From Paraburkholderia sp. ZP32-5 (GTDB taxonomy: Bacteria > Pseudomonadota > Gammaproteobacteria > Burkholderiales > Burkholderiaceae), in assembly GCF_021390495.1 (NCBI RefSeq), contig NZ_JAJEJP010000001.1, forward strand, positions 1,612,001 to 1,676,000: a stretch of 64,000 bases of DNA. The letters are read 5' to 3'. The stretch's first letter is position 1. The number at the start of each line of letters is the position of its first letter. The translations under genes and the position numbers were made by a program. Positions 61,110 to 64,000 of this stretch are shown here, piece by piece. A model generated the notes under the pieces. That model did no database searches and was not told where the DNA came from. It saw only the letters and a program-made list of their open reading frames with translations.

Positions 61110-62828
61110 TCAGTTCAGCTGATAGGAGAACGTCGCGTTGATGCGCGGGCTGCGTGACGGGCTTTCCACCGGCGCATCGCCGACCGCCTTCGCAATCGAC
61201 AGATCGAGGTTATAGAAGCGCCCATCCGAAATGCGGAAGCCGAACGCCAGCGACGAAAGCCGCGACGGTGCGGGCGTACCCGCATGCAGATAGACGCGCG
61301 CCATATCGAACGACACATAGGGCGTGAGCGAGCGCAGATAGGTGAAGCCGAGCGCGATCGGCCGGTTGACTTCGAAGATCGCGCCCCAGCCCGAATCGCC
61401 GGACGCCTCGCCGGGCTGGTAGCCCTGCGCGAAACGCTGCGCGCCGAACGAGATCTGCTCGGAGGTCGGCAGCGACACCGCGCTGTACTGACCGGTCAGC
61501 GAAATCGATGTGCCGATCTTCAGCGGCCACTCGTTGGTCTGCGAAAAGCTCGCACCGGTCCTGACGAAATTCAGCGAGGCCGGGTTGGTCACACCGGGGT
61601 TCGGCACGTTCGAGTCGACGGATTTTGATGCACCGAGGATGTCGAACGCCTTCGCGACGTTGATGCTCGCGCGCCGCACCTGACCGGGATCGACCGCGGT
61701 GTAGTCGGCCTGCAGTTGCATCACGCGTATCTGCGAGCGCAAGCCGAGTTCCACACCGGTCTGATCGTTGTGGTAACGGTCCTCGTTGCGCGACGCGTAG
61801 ACCGATGCGGTGCCGAGCACGCTGCGCGTGTCGTTCAGCAGCAGCGGATACGAGACCGAGCCGGCGACCTTGTCGTTGATGACCGTGCGCTTGACGTAGG
61901 ACGGCAGGCCCGGATTGTCGGTCGGATTGCCGCGATAGTGCGACGCGTCGAGGTTGCCCGTCATGCCGTTGCTGCCGATCGGCACGCCCGCGTGTGCGGC
62001 CAGATAGGTGACGTTGTCGCGGCCCTTCGGCAATAGCGCCGATACGCTGAGCTGTTCGCCGAGCGCGGTCAGGCCGTTCGTCGATGCCGTCAGCAGTCCC
62101 TGCACGCCGGGCTGATTGAAGTTGATGCCGCCGCTGAAGTCGACCGGTTTGCGCGTCACGTTCAATTCGAGCGTGGTCGCGCCGTCGGTGTTCTGCGGAG
62201 GCGGCACGTTGGCGACGACCTTGATGCCCGGCAACAGGCCGAGCACCTGCGTAAAGCGTTCGAACGTCGCGCGCCGTAGTGGCCGATCGGCGACGATGTG
62301 ATCGGCGATCGCGCGAATTTTGTCTTCGACGGGGCCCGGGTTGCCCGTCACCTTGACCGCCGACACATAGCCCTCGACGACCGTCACGCGCACCACGCCG
62401 TCTTCGAACGTCTGGGCCGGCACGAACGCCATCGACAGCGCGTAGCCACGCTGCTGATAAAGCCGCGTGACGCCGTTGGCCACTTCGATCAACTCGCCGA
62501 TCGTGATGTCCTTGCCGACGAGCGGCGTGAAGCGTTGCGCGACCTCGTCGAACGGAATCGACTTCACGCCCTCGATCTGCACGCGCGACGGCGTCAGATG
62601 ACGCGCGAGCAGTTCTTGAAGCTGCGGAGCCTGCGGCGCGACCTGCACGGTCACGTTCGGACCGCGATCGGGGGCCTTGATCTGCGGCAGCGCATCCAGC
62701 GGATTGCCGCCGACGCTCGCAGCGGTGGGGCGGGACTGCGCTTGCACCTGCAGTGGCGCCGTGCCGGCCGCGATGGCCGCGAGCGCGATGGTCCATCGGC
62801 TCCATTTGCTGTCCGCCCCGAATCTCAT
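61110..62828 (-). CDS. TpsB outer-membrane transporter (ShlB/FhaC/HecB family)
   Basis: A 572-residue two-partner secretion transporter. A signal peptide ends near LQVQAQ. Residues about 77-154 hold a POTRA domain (VQIEGVKSIPFDEVAQRFTP, ending FVPAQTFEDGVVRVTVVEGY), a second POTRA follows, and from about 235 to the end is a 16-strand barrel typical of the family, ending in RINATFSYQLN. Such proteins export large TpsA adhesins or haemolysins across the outer membrane. GAGGGTAG precedes the ATG at 62828. The upstream gene on the same strand encodes the repeat protein, a possible substrate, but its TPS domain would lie outside the window. Confidence 0.9.
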   Translation of the reverse strand: MRFGADSKWSRWTIALAAIAAGTAPLQVQAQSRPTAASVGGNPLDALPQIKAPDRGPNVTVQVAPQAPQLQELLARHLTPSRVQIEGVKSIPFDEVAQRFTPLVGKDITIGELIEVANGVTRLYQQRGYALSMAFVPAQTFEDGVVRVTVVEGYVSAVKVTGNPGPVEDKIRAIADHIVADRPLRRATFERFTQVLGLLPGIKVVANVPPPQNTDGATTLELNVTRKPVDFSGGINFNQPGVQGLLTASTNGLTALGEQLSVSALLPKGRDNVTYLAAHAGVPIGSNGMTGNLDASHYRGNPTDNPGLPSYVKRTVINDKVAGSVSYPLLLNDTRSVLGTASVYASRNEDRYHNDQTGVELGLRSQIRVMQLQADYTAVDPGQVRRASINVAKAFDILGASKSVDSNVPNPGVTNPASLNFVRTGASFSQTNEWPLKIGTSISLTGQYSAVSLPTSEQISFGAQRFAQGYQPGEASGDSGWGAIFEVNRPIALGFTYLRSLTPYVSFDMARVYLHAGTPAPSRLSSLAFGFRISDGRFYNLDLSIAKAVGDAPVESPSRSPRINATFSYQLN

Positions 62829-63062
62829 CGGACTACCCTCGTAGATCGTTTTTGTAGTGTGGACAACCCGCCTGGTCGAGCGGGTCGTGATCCGCTTATC
62901 TGTTTCTATCCGTTCTCATCCGTTCGTTATGCGAGGCTTGCCGGCACAACGAACACTGCAACATGCACTGCGAAGGACATTGAAAACTTGCGAGCAGCAA
63001 CGAGGCGGCCATCGCACTCGATGCATGGAGCCGCACCGCGTCGCGCCGCTCGCGAAGACAGC

Positions 63063-64000
63063 TTACCTTTTCCCGACGCCGCCGAGCAATCCGCCGACGA
63101 GCGATGTCACCGGCGCGAGCGGATTGCCGTTCGCCGTGCCCTTGCCGGTGGTCGCGGCCAGCGCGACGCCGGCGCCCGAATTCGTCGATACGGCGGCCGT
63201 CGTCGAATTCACGTTCGTGGCAACACCCGCCGTCACGCCGCCGAGCGCGTTCGTGACGCCCGACAGCAAGCCCGTGACCGGTGCGAGCGGGCCGCCACTG
63301 TTGTTGCCGCCGGAGGCGCCACTGAGGCCAGTCGTGACACCGGACAGCAGGCCAGTGACCGGCGCGAGCGGGCCGCCATTGCTGCTACCGCCGCTCGTCG
63401 TATGGCCGAGGCTGCCCGTCACGCTCGACAGCAAACCCGTCACCGGCGCGAGCGGATTGCCGTTACCCGATGCGCCGCTGCCGCCGGTGAGCGTGCCGGT
63501 CACGGTGGTCAGCGTGCCGCCGAGCGAGCCGAGCGAACCATTGCCGCCGCTGCCTGTCAGCCCGCCCGTGATACCGCCGAGCGCGCTCGTTACTGCGCCG
63601 AGCGGATTGCCGCCGTTGCCGCTGACGAGCCCGCCCACCGATGCGACGACGGTGCCGGTATCGCCGACCGTCTTGCCGAGCGCGGCGGTGACCGGGTTGT
63701 TGCCGGTCGACGCGACGACGCTGCCGGCCTTGTTGAGACCGCCGCCGAGCGTGCCGAGCAGCGTGTTCACCGGCGCGCCGAGACCCGTGGCGTTGCCGAC
63801 CGTCTGCGTGGTCGATGCGACGACCGATGTGATCGGCGTGATCGCGGTGCTGAGCGTCTGCGTGACCTGTTCGACCGGCCCTGTCGACAGCACGTGGGTG
63901 AGCGCGCCACCGGTGCTGGCGACCGCATGGCCGAGTGTGCCGACGGTGTTGCCGAGCGGCGTCGTGAGCGGCGACAACGGCGTCAGCGGGCCGCTGCCGA
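63063..64000 (-). CDS. Gly/Ser/Thr-rich repetitive surface-type protein (C-terminal part, cut by window edge)
   Basis: At least 311 residues are visible and the frame stays open through 64000, so the N-terminus lies outside. The sequence is rich in Gly, Ser, Thr, Val and Asn without Cys. Four near-repeats begin PLAPVTGLLS or PLAPVTSLVG and are followed by Gly/Asn-rich linkers; upstream units read like TPITSVVASTTQTVGN. This is not a collagen Gly-X-Y pattern. It resembles low-complexity exported repeat proteins of Burkholderia-type genomes. Its stop lies 234 bases before the TpsB gene on the same strand. A role as secreted adhesin is plausible but not shown. Signal peptide and any TPS domain cannot be checked. 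Confidence 0.75.
   Translation of the reverse strand, partial: GSGPLTPLSPLTTPLGNTVGTLGHAVASTGGALTHVLSTGPVEQVTQTLSTAITPITSVVASTTQTVGNATGLGAPVNTLLGTLGGGLNKAGSVVASTGNNPVTAALGKTVGDTGTVVASVGGLVSGNGGNPLGAVTSALGGITGGLTGSGGNGSLGSLGGTLTTVTGTLTGGSGASGNGNPLAPVTGLLSSVTGSLGHTTSGGSSNGGPLAPVTGLLSGVTTGLSGASGGNNSGGPLAPVTGLLSGVTNALGGVTAGVATNVNSTTAAVSTNSGAGVALAATTGKGTANGNPLAPVTSLVGGLLGGVGKR

Noticed and set aside
63063..64000. Collagen-like Gly-X-Y protein
   Set aside because: Glycine spacing is not every third residue; repeats are PLAPVTGLL-type units.

Overview
The window is GC-rich, densely coded bacterial chromosome. Its core gene order, scpB-rluB-rimP-nusA-infB-rbfA-truB, then an efflux operon, typA and the 2-oxoglutarate dehydrogenase genes, with recC-recB-recD nearby, points to a beta-proteobacterium of the Burkholderiaceae, most likely Paraburkholderia or a close relative. 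That assignment is inferred from gene order and protein character, not from a database search. No rRNA, tRNA, CRISPR array, prophage or complete insertion sequence was seen.

Layout. 1-1.6 kb: the start of crcB (fluoride channel) behind a clear fluoride riboswitch, then an ammonium transporter, all on the minus strand. 2-11.7 kb: an orphan CHASE3-type histidine kinase, a DJ-1/PfpI protein, a lipoprotein, an Rrf2 regulator with an NAD(P)-binding oxidoreductase (each preceded by nearly the same 19-bp palindrome), a large MscS channel with a strange repetitive tail, and a thiol dioxygenase divergent from a DecR-like Lrp regulator. 11.7-25 kb: a FUSC-type membrane protein, the recCBD repair operon, a small membrane protein and arfB. 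25-34 kb: accessory genes, including an EAL phosphodiesterase, several small exported or unknown proteins, a stand-alone IS5-type transposase N-domain gene, a LysR regulator and an aminotransferase.

34.7-45 kb: the chromosome-segregation, ribosome-maturation and transcription/translation block. scpB and rluB are followed by a 600-bp gap that carries a promoter and an intrinsic terminator just before rimP, so the rimP-nusA-infB operon appears to start with an attenuator or a short RNA. A second terminator lies between infB and rbfA. 45-50 kb: a MarR-OMF-EmrA-EmrB drug efflux operon on the minus strand. 50-58.5 kb: typA, then the full 2-oxoglutarate dehydrogenase complex (sucA, sucB, lpdA), with strong hairpins lacking T tracts in both intergenic gaps. 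58.5-64 kb: zapE, a second stand-alone IS5-type N-domain gene, a DUF2147 exported protein, a TpsB-type outer-membrane transporter, and the C-terminal part of a Gly/Ser/Thr-rich protein with PLAPVTGLL repeats that runs off the right edge.

Most genes here are conserved housekeeping genes. The least explained signals are the shared Rrf2 palindromes, the rimP leader terminator, the intercistronic hairpins of the odh operon, the two transposase-derived single-domain genes and the repeat protein beside TpsB.
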